A stretch of DNA of 64,000 nt, taken from CAWCDJ01 sp963796675. GTDB taxonomy: Bacteria > Acidobacteriota > Terriglobia > Bryobacterales > Bryobacteraceae. The notes under the pieces are model-generated. The model was not told the DNA's origin. It made no database searches and saw nothing but the letters and a program-made list of their open reading frames with translations. Numbering within the stretch: the stretch's first letter is position 1; every line of letters begins with the position of its first letter. Location: positions 558,001-622,000 of the forward strand of contig CAWCMS010000002.1 of the NCBI GenBank assembly GCA_963796675.1, given 5' to 3'. The position numbers were made by a program, and so were the translations under genes. Of the stretch, positions 24,810 through 35,381 are shown piece after piece.

Positions 24810-25100
24810 GTGCGTACGTCCTATTTAGTCTGCTACGACATCACCGACGACAAACGCCTGCGCAAAGTCTTCCAGACTATGCGCGGCTACGGCGATCATC
24901 TCCAATACTCCGTCTTCGAATGCCAGCTAACTCCCACCGACCTGGCGAAATGCCGCGCCGAACTGGGGGCGATCATCAACCATGCCGAGGACCAGGTCCT
25001 ATTTGTCAACCTGGGTCCGGCGGCAGGCCGCGGCGAACGCGTGATCACGGCGCTCGGCAAGGCCTACACGGCGATCGATGCGCCGTGCATCATCGTGTGA
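24810..25100 (+). CDS. cas2: CRISPR-associated endoribonuclease-like Cas2
   Basis: A 96-residue Cas2 (RTSYLVCYDITDDKRLRKVFQTMRGYGDHLQYSVFEC), with the conserved YDI Asp at the end of strand 1 and the typical hydrophobic C-terminal strand (DAPCIIV). Cas2 dimers bridge two Cas1 dimers in the spacer-integration complex. The GTG at 24810 is chosen: GGAG (24801-24804) lies 5 bp before it. Its stop is 7 bp before the cas4-cas1 ATG. It starts 73 bp after the mini-CRISPR on the same strand, so a read-through RNA could carry both. Confidence 0.93.
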   Translation: MRTSYLVCYDITDDKRLRKVFQTMRGYGDHLQYSVFECQLTPTDLAKCRAELGAIINHAEDQVLFVNLGPAAGRGERVITALGKAYTAIDAPCIIV

Positions 25101-25107
25101 GGTGCCC

Positions 25108-26862
25108 ATGGGCGCGTTACCCGTTGTTATACGTGAAGAGCAAAGCCTGCCCGACTATCTGCCGGCGCGGATGGTGAATGAGTTTGCCTACTGCCCGCGC
25201 CTTTTTTACTACGAGTGGGTCGAAGGCCTTTTCGCCGAGAGTGTCGATACCGTGGAAGGCTCGATCCAGCACCGCCGCGTCGACGCGAAAGCTACGGCGC
25301 TGCCCGCGGCTGCGGAACTCGCGGCGCCGATCCACTCGCGGTCCGTCACGCTTTCGAGCGAACGCCTGCGGGTAATCGCCAAAATGGATCTGGTGGAGGC
25401 GGACGGCGAACGGGTCACGCCGGTCGATTACAAGCACGGCACGCCACGCGAAACTCCAGGCGGGCTGGAGGTCTGGCCGTCGGATCGCGCACAGTTGGCG
25501 GTGCAGGGCTTGGTGCTGCGCGATTCCGGCTATCGCTGTGAAGAGGGTGTCGCCTACTACCGGAAAACCGGCCAGCGTGTGCGCGTTGCGTTTGACGACG
25601 CGGTGGTCGCGGAGACCGAGCGGCTGATCGCGCAGGCCTGGAGCACCGCGCGGGACGGAGAAATCCCCGCGCCGTTGGTCGATTCGCCGAAGTGCCCGGG
25701 CTGCTCGTTAGTAGGCATCTGTCTTCCCGATGAGACTCTGGCCGCGAGTGTGGATCCGGCCGAACCGCGGCAGTTGGCGCTCTTCGGGGCTCCTCCCCGG
25801 AAGCCGGTGAAGAGCGAGGTGCGTGCCTTGGTCACGCCGAGAAGCGAACTCCGTCCGCTCTACCTGAATGCCCAAGGCGTGCGAGTCGGCAAATCGGGCG
25901 GCGTGCTGCAAGTGAAAGATGAGAAGACGGTCTTGCAGGAGGTCCGCATCGGCGAAATCTGCCAGGTGAGCCTGATGGGCAACGTCCAGCTTTCGACCCA
26001 GGCGGTGCAGGCGCTGTGCGAGGCCGAGGTGCCCATCTGTTACTTCTCGATGGGCGGCTGGTTTTACGGGATTACCACCGGACTGAACCAGAAGAACGTT
26101 TTCCTGCGGCGCAGCCAGTTTCGGCTCTCGGAACAGGAATACTTCTGCCTCTCGCTGGCGCGCCGTCTGACGGTGGGCAAGATTCGCAACCAGCGCACCC
26201 TGTTGCAGAGGAATCATGTGGAGCCGCCGCGGGCCGCATTGACGGGAATGAAAGAGATGGCCGAACGTGCGGAAACTGCGGCAGGGCTCGACGAATTACT
26301 TGGTATCGAGGGCAATGCGGCGCGTCTGTATTTCGGTGCCTTCTCCGGCATGATCAAGCCCGATGAAGATCGCGGTCCCGCCGAAGCACTCGCGTTCGAT
26401 TTCGAGGGCCGCAATCGCCGGCCGCCGCGCGACCCGGTCAATGCGCTGCTCTCGCTCGCCTACAGCCTGTTGGCGAAAGACCTGACGGTTGCGTGTTTCG
26501 CAGTCGGGTTCGACCCGTATGTCGGCTTCTACCATCAGCCGCGATTTGGACGGCCCGCGCTCGCGTTGGATCTGATGGAGCCGTTCCGCCCGCTAATTGC
26601 CGATTCGGCCGTGCTGACCGCCATCAATACAGGCATGGTGACCCCGCGTGATTTCGTCCGGGTGGGAGGCTCGGTAGCGCTGACGGCTGGCGGCAGGAAG
26701 GGTTTGTTCCGGGCTTACGAGTTACGGATGGATACGCTCGTGACGCACCCGCTCTTCGAATACCGGGTGACCTACCGGAGGATGCTGGAGATCCAGGCTC
26801 GTCTGCTGGCGCGTGTCTTGGAGGGCGAGATCGGGCAATATCCCGTGTTCACCACGCGATAG
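25108..26862 (+). CDS. cas4-cas1: Cas4-Cas1 fusion, CRISPR spacer acquisition
   Basis: A 584-residue fusion typical of type I-G. The Cas4 part (1-210) is a RecB-like nuclease: Cys29 and Cys196, Cys199 and Cys205 (CPGCSLVGIC) for the iron-sulfur cluster, Asp107 and Lys109 in VDYKHG, and Gln in AQLAVQGL. It selects PAMs and trims prespacers. The Cas1 part (245-584) is the integrase, with Glu401 (GIEGNAARLYF), His476 (FYHQPRFGRP) and Asp488 (LDLMEPFRP). The ATG at 25108 fits the start of Cas4 homology. It is immediately followed by the leader and array. All catalytic residues are present, so adaptation should be active. Confidence 0.95.
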   Translation: MGALPVVIREEQSLPDYLPARMVNEFAYCPRLFYYEWVEGLFAESVDTVEGSIQHRRVDAKATALPAAAELAAPIHSRSVTLSSERLRVIAKMDLVEADGERVTPVDYKHGTPRETPGGLEVWPSDRAQLAVQGLVLRDSGYRCEEGVAYYRKTGQRVRVAFDDAVVAETERLIAQAWSTARDGEIPAPLVDSPKCPGCSLVGICLPDETLAASVDPAEPRQLALFGAPPRKPVKSEVRALVTPRSELRPLYLNAQGVRVGKSGGVLQVKDEKTVLQEVRIGEICQVSLMGNVQLSTQAVQALCEAEVPICYFSMGGWFYGITTGLNQKNVFLRRSQFRLSEQEYFCLSLARRLTVGKIRNQRTLLQRNHVEPPRAALTGMKEMAERAETAAGLDELLGIEGNAARLYFGAFSGMIKPDEDRGPAEALAFDFEGRNRRPPRDPVNALLSLAYSLLAKDLTVACFAVGFDPYVGFYHQPRFGRPALALDLMEPFRPLIADSAVLTAINTGMVTPRDFVRVGGSVALTAGGRKGLFRAYELRMDTLVTHPLFEYRVTYRRMLEIQARLLARVLEGEIGQYPVFTTR

Positions 26863-27048
26863 GGTCTTTGCGAGCGGTGAGTCAGCGCGCGAACGCCCGC
26901 GACCGCTCGCGATAACGCAAACAATAGAGAGAATGACGGTTAGGCGCCGGACGCAAGCACGAATCAGCCTATAGAAGAGCAAAGGACGGTAACTGCTCGC
27001 AAGCGGCACGAAAGATCTTTGAAATTTGAATAAGATAGAAGAGTATCT
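26863..27048 (+). promoter_or_regulatory. CRISPR leader
   Basis: 186 bp between the cas1 stop and the first repeat. A 9-bp inverted repeat (GCGAGCGGT at 26870-26878, ACCGCTCGC at 26902-26910) follows the cas1 stop and could end its transcript. The last 40 bp before the first repeat are AT-rich, unlike the surroundings, as expected for a leader. No strong promoter hexamers were found. Confidence 0.7.
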
Positions 27049-30000
27049 ATTTCCGCGACCTCAGGGTCGCGGCCTCATTGAAGCCTGACTGGCTATGGCA
27101 GCACACGCTCACGGTCGCCATGAATTTCCGCGACCTCAGGGTCGCGGCCTCATTGAAGCGAGCTGCAACGCGCGATCCTGAGCGAGACTCATCGAGCATT
27201 TCCGCGACCTCAGGGTCGCGGCCTCATTGAAGCCGGAGCGGCTGCCGGCTGCGATCGCAGCTCGACGCGCATTTCCGCGACCTCAGGGTCGCGGCCTCAT
27301 TGAAGCCGTGACTCGCGAGCTGGCCACGCGCTCCTGCAGTGATTTCCGCGACCTCAGGGTCGCGGCCTCATTGAAGCCGGTGCGCCCGACGGAGCGATCA
27401 GCAGGCCGCCGTCCGAATTTCCGCGACCTCAGGGTCGCGGCCTCATTGAAGCACGATCAGCTCAAGACGCGCAGCGCCAGATGGACTCGGCATTTCCGCG
27501 ACCTCAGGGTCGCGGCCTCATTGAAGCCGGATCGCTGCGCCGGCGCCATCAGCAGGCGCTGCTGGATTTCCGCGACCTCAGGGTCGCGGCCTCATTGAAG
27601 CCGTATGGGCCGCGTCTGACGCACGGCAGCGTTCACATTTCCGCGACCTCAGGGTCGCGGCCTCATTGAAGCAAGCACTGCATCGCCGACGTTGCCGAAG
27701 TATCTGCGCATTTCCGCGACCTCAGGGTCGCGGCCTCATTGAAGCCCGATGGCCGTGCGCGTGGCGCCTAGCCGATGACATTTCCGCGACCTCAGGGTCG
27801 CGGCCTCATTGAAGCGCTGAACGCGAGCTTCGGGCAGCACGGAGCACGCTGTAATTTCCGCGACCTCAGGGTCGCGGCCTCATTGAAGCCAGTCGAGCGG
27901 CACCGATTCCGCGCATCGCGCGCCGGAATTTCCGCGACCTCAGGGTCGCGGCCTCATTGAAGCCGGTCCTGCCGGACCAGCTAGTCCGGATCCTCCGCAC
28001 ATTTCCGCGACCTCAGGGTCGCGGCCTCATTGAAGCCGCGACTCACGAGAGTCACCCCTAAGTCGGAGCACGGCATTTCCGCGACCTCAGGGTCGCGGCC
28101 TCATTGAAGCCAGTACTACTCGGTCAACGGGCACGAACCTGCAAGGCGACATTTCCGCGACCTCAGGGTCGCGGCCTCATTGAAGCGGGCTCACGAAGTC
28201 GCAGGCCGACGATTCGAGCTGCCATTTCCGCGACCTCAGGGTCGCGGCCTCATTGAAGCTGGGTCGGGGCCTGGGCGATGTCAAGCTCCCCACGCTATTT
28301 CCGCGACCTCAGGGTCGCGGCCTCATTGAAGCATCCCGCGCGCCATCGGCAACAACGTGGGGCCAGCGGATTTCCGCGACCTCAGGGTCGCGGCCTCATT
28401 GAAGCCAGGCTGCTCGCCGATCCGTCATCTCGCAGCGGTAGAATTTCCGCGACCTCAGGGTCGCGGCCTCATTGAAGCATGACCTGGCCGTTGCGGAACA
28501 GCCGCCAGGTCAGATATTTCCGCGACCTCAGGGTCGCGGCCTCATTGAAGCAGACGTACCTGGTCGCAGCTGCGCTTCGCAGAGCGGATATTTCCGCGAC
28601 CTCAGGGTCGCGGCCTCATTGAAGCGACCCTTCCGCCGTCTTTGCCGGGTCCAGCGTTCATATTTCCGCGACCTCAGGGTCGCGGCCTCATTGAAGCCCT
28701 TTGCTTCCAGCGAGTTGCGGGCCGCTCTGTTGATATTTCCGCGACCTCAGGGTCGCGGCCTCATTGAAGCCCTTCTGTCGAGAACTGCGCTGCTTCGCCA
28801 TCAAGGCGATTTCCGCGACCTCAGGGTCGCGGCCTCATTGAAGCCGCCAGATCTGCCCCATGTGCACCGGCATGCGGCACCATTTCCGCGACCTCAGGGT
28901 CGCGGCCTCATTGAAGCGATCACAGCTGCGGCGAATTGCCGAGGCCGCCGGTATATTTCCGCGACCTCAGGGTCGCGGCCTCATTGAAGCCGCATCGATG
29001 ACGGTCACGCCCGCTGCCAGGTCGATCATTTCCGCGACCTCAGGGTCGCGGCCTCATTGAAGCGACTGACGTTCGACGGTCAGAACCTGTTCACGGCCGC
29101 ATATTTCCGCGACCTCAGGGTCGCGGCCTCATTGAAGCCAGCTGCCGTACAGCCGCGCACTGGGACCGGAGCACGATTTCCGCGACCTCAGGGTCGCGGC
29201 CTCATTGAAGCCAACCGGCCGGCGCGCATCGCCGTATCCAGCCGCTACATTTCCGCGACCTCAGGGTCGCGGCCTCATTGAAGCGAAGTGCTCGCCTGCC
29301 CGACATCTACCGACCTTTCAGATTTCCGCGACCTCAGGGTCGCGGCCTCATTGAAGCAGGGCGAGCGGGCACACCGTCCGCTCCCGGCGCCGCATTTCCG
29401 CGACCTCAGGGTCGCGGCCTCATTGAAGCTTCGTCATGCCGTACCCGCATGGCAGCCGCGAGCTTGATTTCCGCGACCTCAGGGTCGCGGCCTCATTGAA
29501 GCCACCATGAGCGACCTTCGGCACGCATGTTGTCGAACGCATTTCCGCGACCTCAGGGTCGCGGCCTCATTGAAGCTCGCATAAGCGGTTTCCACTATCT
29601 CTGCCGTCGCGAACATTTCCGCGACCTCAGGGTCGCGGCCTCATTGAAGCACGCTTAACCGCTGGCATTCGCCAGAACTCCGGCAGTTCGATTTCCGCGA
29701 CCTCAGGGTCGCGGCCTCATTGAAGCGATCCAACCGCTACAGGAGCCGCCAGAGGTTTGCGCATATTTCCGCGACCTCAGGGTCGCGGCCTCATTGAAGC
29801 TGGATAACTCAACGCTCTGCTCACAGCGTCGATGCGCCAATTTCCGCGACCTCAGGGTCGCGGCCTCATTGAAGCATCTACTGGTGCCTCCGTCGCGCGG
29901 CGCTTCCAGCACATTTCCGCGACCTCAGGGTCGCGGCCTCATTGAAGCTCGTGGCCCCACCGCAGTTCTGTAACCTGCTTCATGATTTCCGCGACCTCAG

Positions 30001-32933
30001 GGTCGCGGCCTCATTGAAGCTCGGCCTCCAGCGGGCAGGGCGCGGACAGGGCATCTGATTTCCGCGACCTCAGGGTCGCGGCCTCATTGAAGCCTGTTGG
30101 GACTGCTACGCGCAGCGCGCGCTCAGCGAATTTCCGCGACCTCAGGGTCGCGGCCTCATTGAAGCGCGGATGCAGTACGTGGAGAAATCACCGAACGCGA
30201 TATTTCCGCGACCTCAGGGTCGCGGCCTCATTGAAGCCGCCCGTGCAGAAGCGCAGCGAAACTCCCATCGGCATTTCCGCGACCTCAGGGTCGCGGCCTC
30301 ATTGAAGCGACGAGGCCGACCACGAGGCGCAGGAGCAAGCTATCATTTCCGCGACCTCAGGGTCGCGGCCTCATTGAAGCAAGACATCATCAAGCGGGCG
30401 GCCGCCTCGCAAGCCGAATTTCCGCGACCTCAGGGTCGCGGCCTCATTGAAGCCAGACAGTTGGCGACGAAGCCTTCGGCGGATCGCGGATTTCCGCGAC
30501 CTCAGGGTCGCGGCCTCATTGAAGCCATGCACCCGGCGCGCTCCAGGCGTTTGTCGAGCGCATTTCCGCGACCTCAGGGTCGCGGCCTCATTGAAGCAAG
30601 GACATCAGCACCTGCGCAAGCGTGACGCGCTGCCAAATTTCCGCGACCTCAGGGTCGCGGCCTCATTGAAGCAACCGGGTTATCCTTCGCAACAATCCCC
30701 GCTAATAGCCATTTCCGCGACCTCAGGGTCGCGGCCTCATTGAAGCGGACAAGCCTACGAGCGAACAAGGCGGGCGGTTCGTATTTCCGCGACCTCAGGG
30801 TCGCGGCCTCATTGAAGCGGAAGTTTGCAGATTGCTTTTGAAAAGGCCGGGCTTATTTCCGCGACCTCAGGGTCGCGGCCTCATTGAAGCAGCCAGACTT
30901 CCACCACCCCACAGGTTCCCGCTGCGATTTCCGCGACCTCAGGGTCGCGGCCTCATTGAAGCTCGGGCTGGTGGAGCGGTCGGCCGGCAAGATGAAGATT
31001 TCCGCGACCTCAGGGTCGCGGCCTCATTGAAGCCAGTAAGCCGCCGTCAGATTCGACGCGTACGGCGCCATTTCCGCGACCTCAGGGTCGCGGCCTCATT
31101 GAAGCCTGACCGGCAGTGCTCCGAACATCTTGGCGAAGTGCGACATTTCCGCGACCTCAGGGTCGCGGCCTCATTGAAGCCGATGACTACCCAGGACTTC
31201 TCGGGCTCTTTGTCGGATTTCCGCGACCTCAGGGTCGCGGCCTCATTGAAGCAGTTGAGAAGGTAATACTACCATTACCCCCAACCATATTTCCGCGACC
31301 TCAGGGTCGCGGCCTCATTGAAGCAGCTAGTTTGCCGGCCATGCTGACTACGATGATGACATTTCCGCGACCTCAGGGTCGCGGCCTCATTGAAGCCGCA
31401 CTGACGCGCCGCGGCTTCAATCGAGCTGCTCGCATTTCCGCGACCTCACGGTCGCGGCCTCATTGAAGCGAGCATCAGCGATCGCCGGTCGTACATGTTG
31501 CGACGATTTCCGCGACCTCAGGGTCGCGGCCTCATTGAAGCGACTACGCCTACGGGTGCAGCCGGCTCGACTGCCGACATTTCCGCGACCTCAGGGTCGC
31601 GGCCTCATTGAAGCCGCTGCGACGTCGCCACTGGGCATCACGTGGCCACAAGATTTCCGCGACCTCAGGGTCGCGGCCTCATTGAAGCTTCCTTGTCGCC
31701 ATCTGCCGCGATTCGCGCGGCCTGATTTCCGCGACCTCAGGGTCGCGGCCTCATTGAAGCCGATTACGAGCCGCAGCGGGCCGAGTCAGACCTGGCATTT
31801 CCGCGACCTCAGGGTCGCGGCCTCATTGAAGCGCGGGGATCGCCGGGCAGCCTGCGACGGCGAGGCTCCGGCATTTCCGCGACCTCAGGGTCGCGGCCTC
31901 ATTGAAGCTGCTGCGATGGCAGCGCACTGCCTTCGAGCTGGTCCCAATTTCCGCGACCTCAGGGTCGCGGCCTCATTGAAGCTCCCAGTACGCCGCCTCT
32001 GCCGCAGCCTCTTGCCATATTTCCGCGACCTCAGGGTCGCGGCCTCATTGAAGCGATCTCGATCCATGCCCACTCGGTGGTGATCGTGGACGATTTCCGC
32101 GACCTCAGGGTCGCGGCCTCATTGAAGCGATTACCTTCTCGAAGCGCAGCCGACGCACCCCGCCGTATTTCCGCGACCTCAGGGTCGCGGCCTCATTGAA
32201 GCTCTGTTGGTCACGTTCATGGAGCCGCCGTAGCGCTTCATTTCCGCGACCTCAGGGTCGCGGCCTCATTGAAGCCTCGGCCGGCATACCCAGGCCGTAG
32301 TTCCCGATCATCATTTCCGCGACCTCAGGGTCGCGGCCTCATTGAAGCACAGACGCTGCCGGAGAAGCAAGAAGCCGGCCGTCGTATTTCCGCGACCTCA
32401 GGGTCGCGGCCTCATTGAAGCATGTTGCGCCGTGTTCACTTCTCGGAAGCTGCATCTATTTCCGCGACCTCAGGGTCGCGGCCTCATTGAAGCCTGGACT
32501 GAACTACCTCACCCTGTCGGTTCCGTTCGCATTTCCGCGACCTCAGGGTCGCGGCCTCATTGAAGCCATAGCTGCATTGGTTCGTAAGCGAATACCCGAC
32601 GAATTTCCGCGACCTCAGGGTCGCGGCCTCATTGAAGCCTGGCCGACTGGTGCGACCTCGCGGACAGGTCTGCTCATTTCCGCGACCTCAGGGTCGCGGC
32701 CTCATTGAAGCTACAACACCGACGGCGGCTACGGGAGATTACGCTACGATTTCCGTGACCTCAGGGTCGCGGCCTCATTGAAGCCTGGTGGTGTTCGACG
32801 GTCCAGGTGGCGGCGGCTTTATTTCCGCGACCTCAGGGTCGCGGCCTCATTGAAGCTATGGTCAGCGGGCCGACGCGCTGCGGATTCTTTGATTTCCGCG
32901 ACCTCCACCTCGGGGTCACTGCGCCATTGAGTC
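27049..32933 (+). CRISPR. Type I-G CRISPR array, 80 full repeats plus a degenerate last repeat
   Basis: The 36-bp repeat starts ATTTCCGCGACC, has TCAGGGTCGCGG in the middle and ends CCTCATTGAAGC. CCGCGACC and GGTCGCGG form an 8-bp stem with a TCAG loop; ATTGAAGC at the end is the expected 5' handle. I count 80 full copies from 27049 to 32856, mean period about 73 bp, spacers about 34-40 bp. Only two full copies show single changes (31434 and 32749). A diverged last copy begins at 32892 (ATTTCCGCGACCTC, then broken), marking the old end. Transcription is from the cas1 side. Near-perfect repeats and intact adaptation genes suggest an active array. Confidence 0.98.
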
Positions 32934-33075
32934 ATCCCCGTTCACGTATTCGGAGCGCCGCCAACTTCCTGAAAACACGTGCGGATTTCCTGGGACGTTA
33001 GCTTCTTCGCGGTATCTTATGATCGGTACCGGCTGCGTCCCGTCAATCGATCCCGCCTGCTGTTGTCCTGCAAAG

Positions 33076-33123
33076 GCGTCCGTGCGAAACGAACCCAAAT
33101 GTCCTTTATTTGCATCATCGACC
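33076..33123 (+). repeat. 48-bp dispersed repeat, copy 1
   Basis: Shares 45 of 48 bases with 33289-33336; core GAACCCAAATGTCCTTTATT. Both copies are in the non-coding stretch after the CRISPR array. Confidence 0.8.
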
Positions 33124-33162
33124 AGGAACGAAACAACTCAACAATTCGAACGCGCGCTCCTT

Positions 33163-33200
33163 CGTGCCTCCTCGGACTGGCAGAGCCTGGGGGAGGCACG
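33163..33200. repeat. 9-bp inverted repeat
   Basis: CGTGCCTCC (33163-33171) and GGAGGCACG (33192-33200) with a 20-bp loop, between the two 48-bp repeats. It could be a hairpin terminator or part of a small dispersed element. Confidence 0.5.
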
Positions 33201-33288
33201 GCTGGCGATGAGATCCGCCGGAGCGAGACCACGTAAGAGGGTGTGCCGTCCCCAAAAAAACGGCGCCCGTTCCGGCCCCCCGCACAAA

Positions 33289-33336
33289 GCGTCCCTGCGA
33301 AACGAACCCAAATGTCCTTTATTTCCAACATCGACC
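33289..33336 (+). repeat. 48-bp dispersed repeat, copy 2
   Basis: Second copy of the element at 33076-33123, 213 bp away in the same orientation. The rest of 32934-33372 holds no supported gene. Confidence 0.8.
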
Positions 33337-33372
33337 CTCGTTACCCGCCCCGCAAATCGCTCGCGATACCGG

Positions 33373-33401
33373 TTGACCCGTTGCGCACCGCAGCATACAA
33401 T
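33373..33401 (+). promoter_or_regulatory. Promoter of the symporter/sugar operon
   Basis: TTGACC (33373-33378), 17 bp, TACAAT (33396-33401): a strong sigma-70 type promoter giving RNA from about 33408, just before the symporter gene. Confidence 0.65.
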
Positions 33402-33442
33402 ACCGACGTGCAAGCGATTTCATTTCGCTCCGGCGGTGCCCT

Positions 33443-35158
33443 CTGACGACACCTGCTCTCCTTCTCCTTCAGTCGGCTCCATCGCGCCTGGTTTCCCTCA
33501 GCGGGGTCGATGTCGCCATCATTGTCATTTATTTCGTTGCCGTTCTCGCCATTGGCTTCTACCTGAAGGGCCAATCGGAAACGGGAGAAGACTTCTTCCT
33601 CGCCGGCCGCGAGATGACCGCGTGGATCGCCGGCCTCAGCTTCCTCTCCGCCAACCTCGGCTCCCTGGAACTGATGGGCTGGGCCGCTGCCGCGTATCAG
33701 TACGGCATCCTCGCCACCCACTGGTATTGGATCGGCGCGATCCCCGCCATGCTCTTCCTCGGCATCGTCATGATGCCGTTCTACTACATCTCCAAGACCC
33801 ACTCCGTTCCCGGATACCTTCAGTTGCGCTTCGGCGAGCCCAGCCGCGCGCTCTCGGCCGTCTCGTTCGGCTTCATGACCGTGCTGATGAGCGGCATCAA
33901 TATGTATTCCATGGCGCTCGTCATGAAGGTGGTGCTCGGCTGGGATATCAATTTCAGCATCTGGGTTTCTTCCGTCACGGTCGCGATCTACGTCGCCCTC
34001 GGCGGCTTGCGTTCCGCCATCTTTAATGAAGTTCTCCAGTTCGTGCTCATCTGGCTGGGCGCGCTGCTCATCCCGATCCTCGGCCTAATCGAAGCCGGAG
34101 GCTGGCATAACCTCACCGCGCAGATCGCCCGCAACCTGGGCAACGCCAACTACACGCACCTCTGGGGCAACCTGGGCTCCTTCACGGACAACCCCATGGG
34201 TATCCATTGGACCGGCATCGTCCTCGGTCTCGGCTGGGTCATCTCCTTCGGCTACTGGACCACCGACTTCCTGGTCGTCCAGCGCGTCCTCGCCGCCAAG
34301 GACCTGCGCTCCGCCAAGATGGCACCCATCATCGGCGCCGCCTTCAAGATGATGGTGCCCTTCATCGTCATCCTGCCCGGACTCCTGGCACTCTCCGTCC
34401 TCCCCGTCAAACTGGTGGGCGAAACCCAGGCCGTCGCCACCGGGGGCCACAGCTACAACGAGGTCCTCCCGCTCATGCTGGCCCGCTATTTCGGACCCGG
34501 CCTCCTCGGACTCGGCATCACCGCCCTCATCGCCGGCTTCATGTCCGGCATGGCCGGCAACGTCAGCGCCTTCGCCACCGTCTGGACCTACGACATCTAC
34601 CGCGCCTTCATGCGCAAGGACGCCAGCGACGCGCACTACGTCAGCATGGGCCGCTGGTGCACCATCGCCGGCGTGCTGGTCAGCATCGGGACCGCCTACC
34701 TGGTCATGGAGTTCAAGAGCATCATGGACTACGTGCAGGCGCTGTTCAGCTTCTTCATCGCGCCCCTGTTTGGAACCGTGCTGCTCGGCATGTTGTGGAA
34801 GCGCGCCACGCCCGCCGGCGGCTTCTGGGGCCTGCTCACCGGCACGGTGTCATCGATCGCGATGTGGGCTTGGGTGAAGCTGGACCCCTCCGCGCTCTCC
34901 ATCGTGGCGCTCTCGCCCAATGCCAAGGACATGGCCGAAAACATGTACCGCGCACTCTGGAGCTGGATCGCCTGCGTGGTGGTCACGGTGGTCGTGAGCC
35001 TCATGACGAAGCCGCTGCCGTCGGAGAAACTCGTCGGCCTGGTTTACGGCTGCACCGAGGTTCCTTCCGAAGGCCACCTGCGGCTCTATCAGCGTCCGGC
35101 ATTTTGGGCCAGCGCGGTAGCGGTGGTATTCGTGGTACTCAACATCATTTTCTGGTAA
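33443..35158 (+). CDS. Sodium:solute symporter family transporter
   Basis: An SSS-family secondary transporter with 13 or so membrane segments, driven by sodium to import a sugar or similar solute. The first membrane segment (SLSGVDVAIIVIYFVAVLAIGFYLKG) is encoded upstream of the first canonical start (ATG 33614), so translation must start earlier. The frame is open back to the promoter, but only CTG codons (33443, 33488) are available as near-cognate starts. A non-standard start or a sequencing error is possible. The GREMTAWIAGLSFLSANLGSLELMGWAAAAYQYG stretch is typical of the family. It heads a plus-strand cluster with a small membrane protein and three sugar enzymes, so an aldose, ketose or deoxysugar is the likely substrate. 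Confidence 0.85.
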   Translation: MTTPALLLLQSAPSRLVSLSGVDVAIIVIYFVAVLAIGFYLKGQSETGEDFFLAGREMTAWIAGLSFLSANLGSLELMGWAAAAYQYGILATHWYWIGAIPAMLFLGIVMMPFYYISKTHSVPGYLQLRFGEPSRALSAVSFGFMTVLMSGINMYSMALVMKVVLGWDINFSIWVSSVTVAIYVALGGLRSAIFNEVLQFVLIWLGALLIPILGLIEAGGWHNLTAQIARNLGNANYTHLWGNLGSFTDNPMGIHWTGIVLGLGWVISFGYWTTDFLVVQRVLAAKDLRSAKMAPIIGAAFKMMVPFIVILPGLLALSVLPVKLVGETQAVATGGHSYNEVLPLMLARYFGPGLLGLGITALIAGFMSGMAGNVSAFATVWTYDIYRAFMRKDASDAHYVSMGRWCTIAGVLVSIGTAYLVMEFKSIMDYVQALFSFFIAPLFGTVLLGMLWKRATPAGGFWGLLTGTVSSIAMWAWVKLDPSALSIVALSPNAKDMAENMYRALWSWIACVVVTVVVSLMTKPLPSEKLVGLVYGCTEVPSEGHLRLYQRPAFWASAVAVVFVVLNIIFW

Positions 35159-35162
35159 CAAC

Positions 35163-35375
35163 ATGTCGCACAAGCTGCAAATCTCCATCTGGTTTTTCGT
35201 CGGCGTGCTTCTCGCCGTCTACGGTCTCATCATCCTTGCCGCGGGCATCCTGGACTGGAGCCATCCGGGGCCGATCGTGCTCAGCCACCTTCACGTCGGC
35301 GTGTGGTGGGGCGCTCTCTTATTGATTCTCGGCGGCATTTATAGCTTCGTATTCGCACCTCATCGTGGAAAGTAA
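35163..35375 (+). CDS. Small two-span membrane protein
   Basis: A 70-residue protein with two hydrophobic segments (WFFVGVLLAVYGLIILAAGIL and HVGVWWGALLLILGGIYSFVF) and a basic tail. It starts 4 bp after the symporter stop, so it is likely co-translated and may be an accessory of the symporter. No further function is visible. Confidence 0.8.
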   Translation: MSHKLQISIWFFVGVLLAVYGLIILAAGILDWSHPGPIVLSHLHVGVWWGALLLILGGIYSFVFAPHRGK

Positions 35376-35381
35376 TCAGTC

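Noticed and set aside
27227..32723. Many open frames across 27-33 kb with a repeated FRDLRVAASLK or FPRPQGRGLIEA pattern.
   Set aside because: They are translations of the CRISPR repeats; the repeat lacks stops in some frames.
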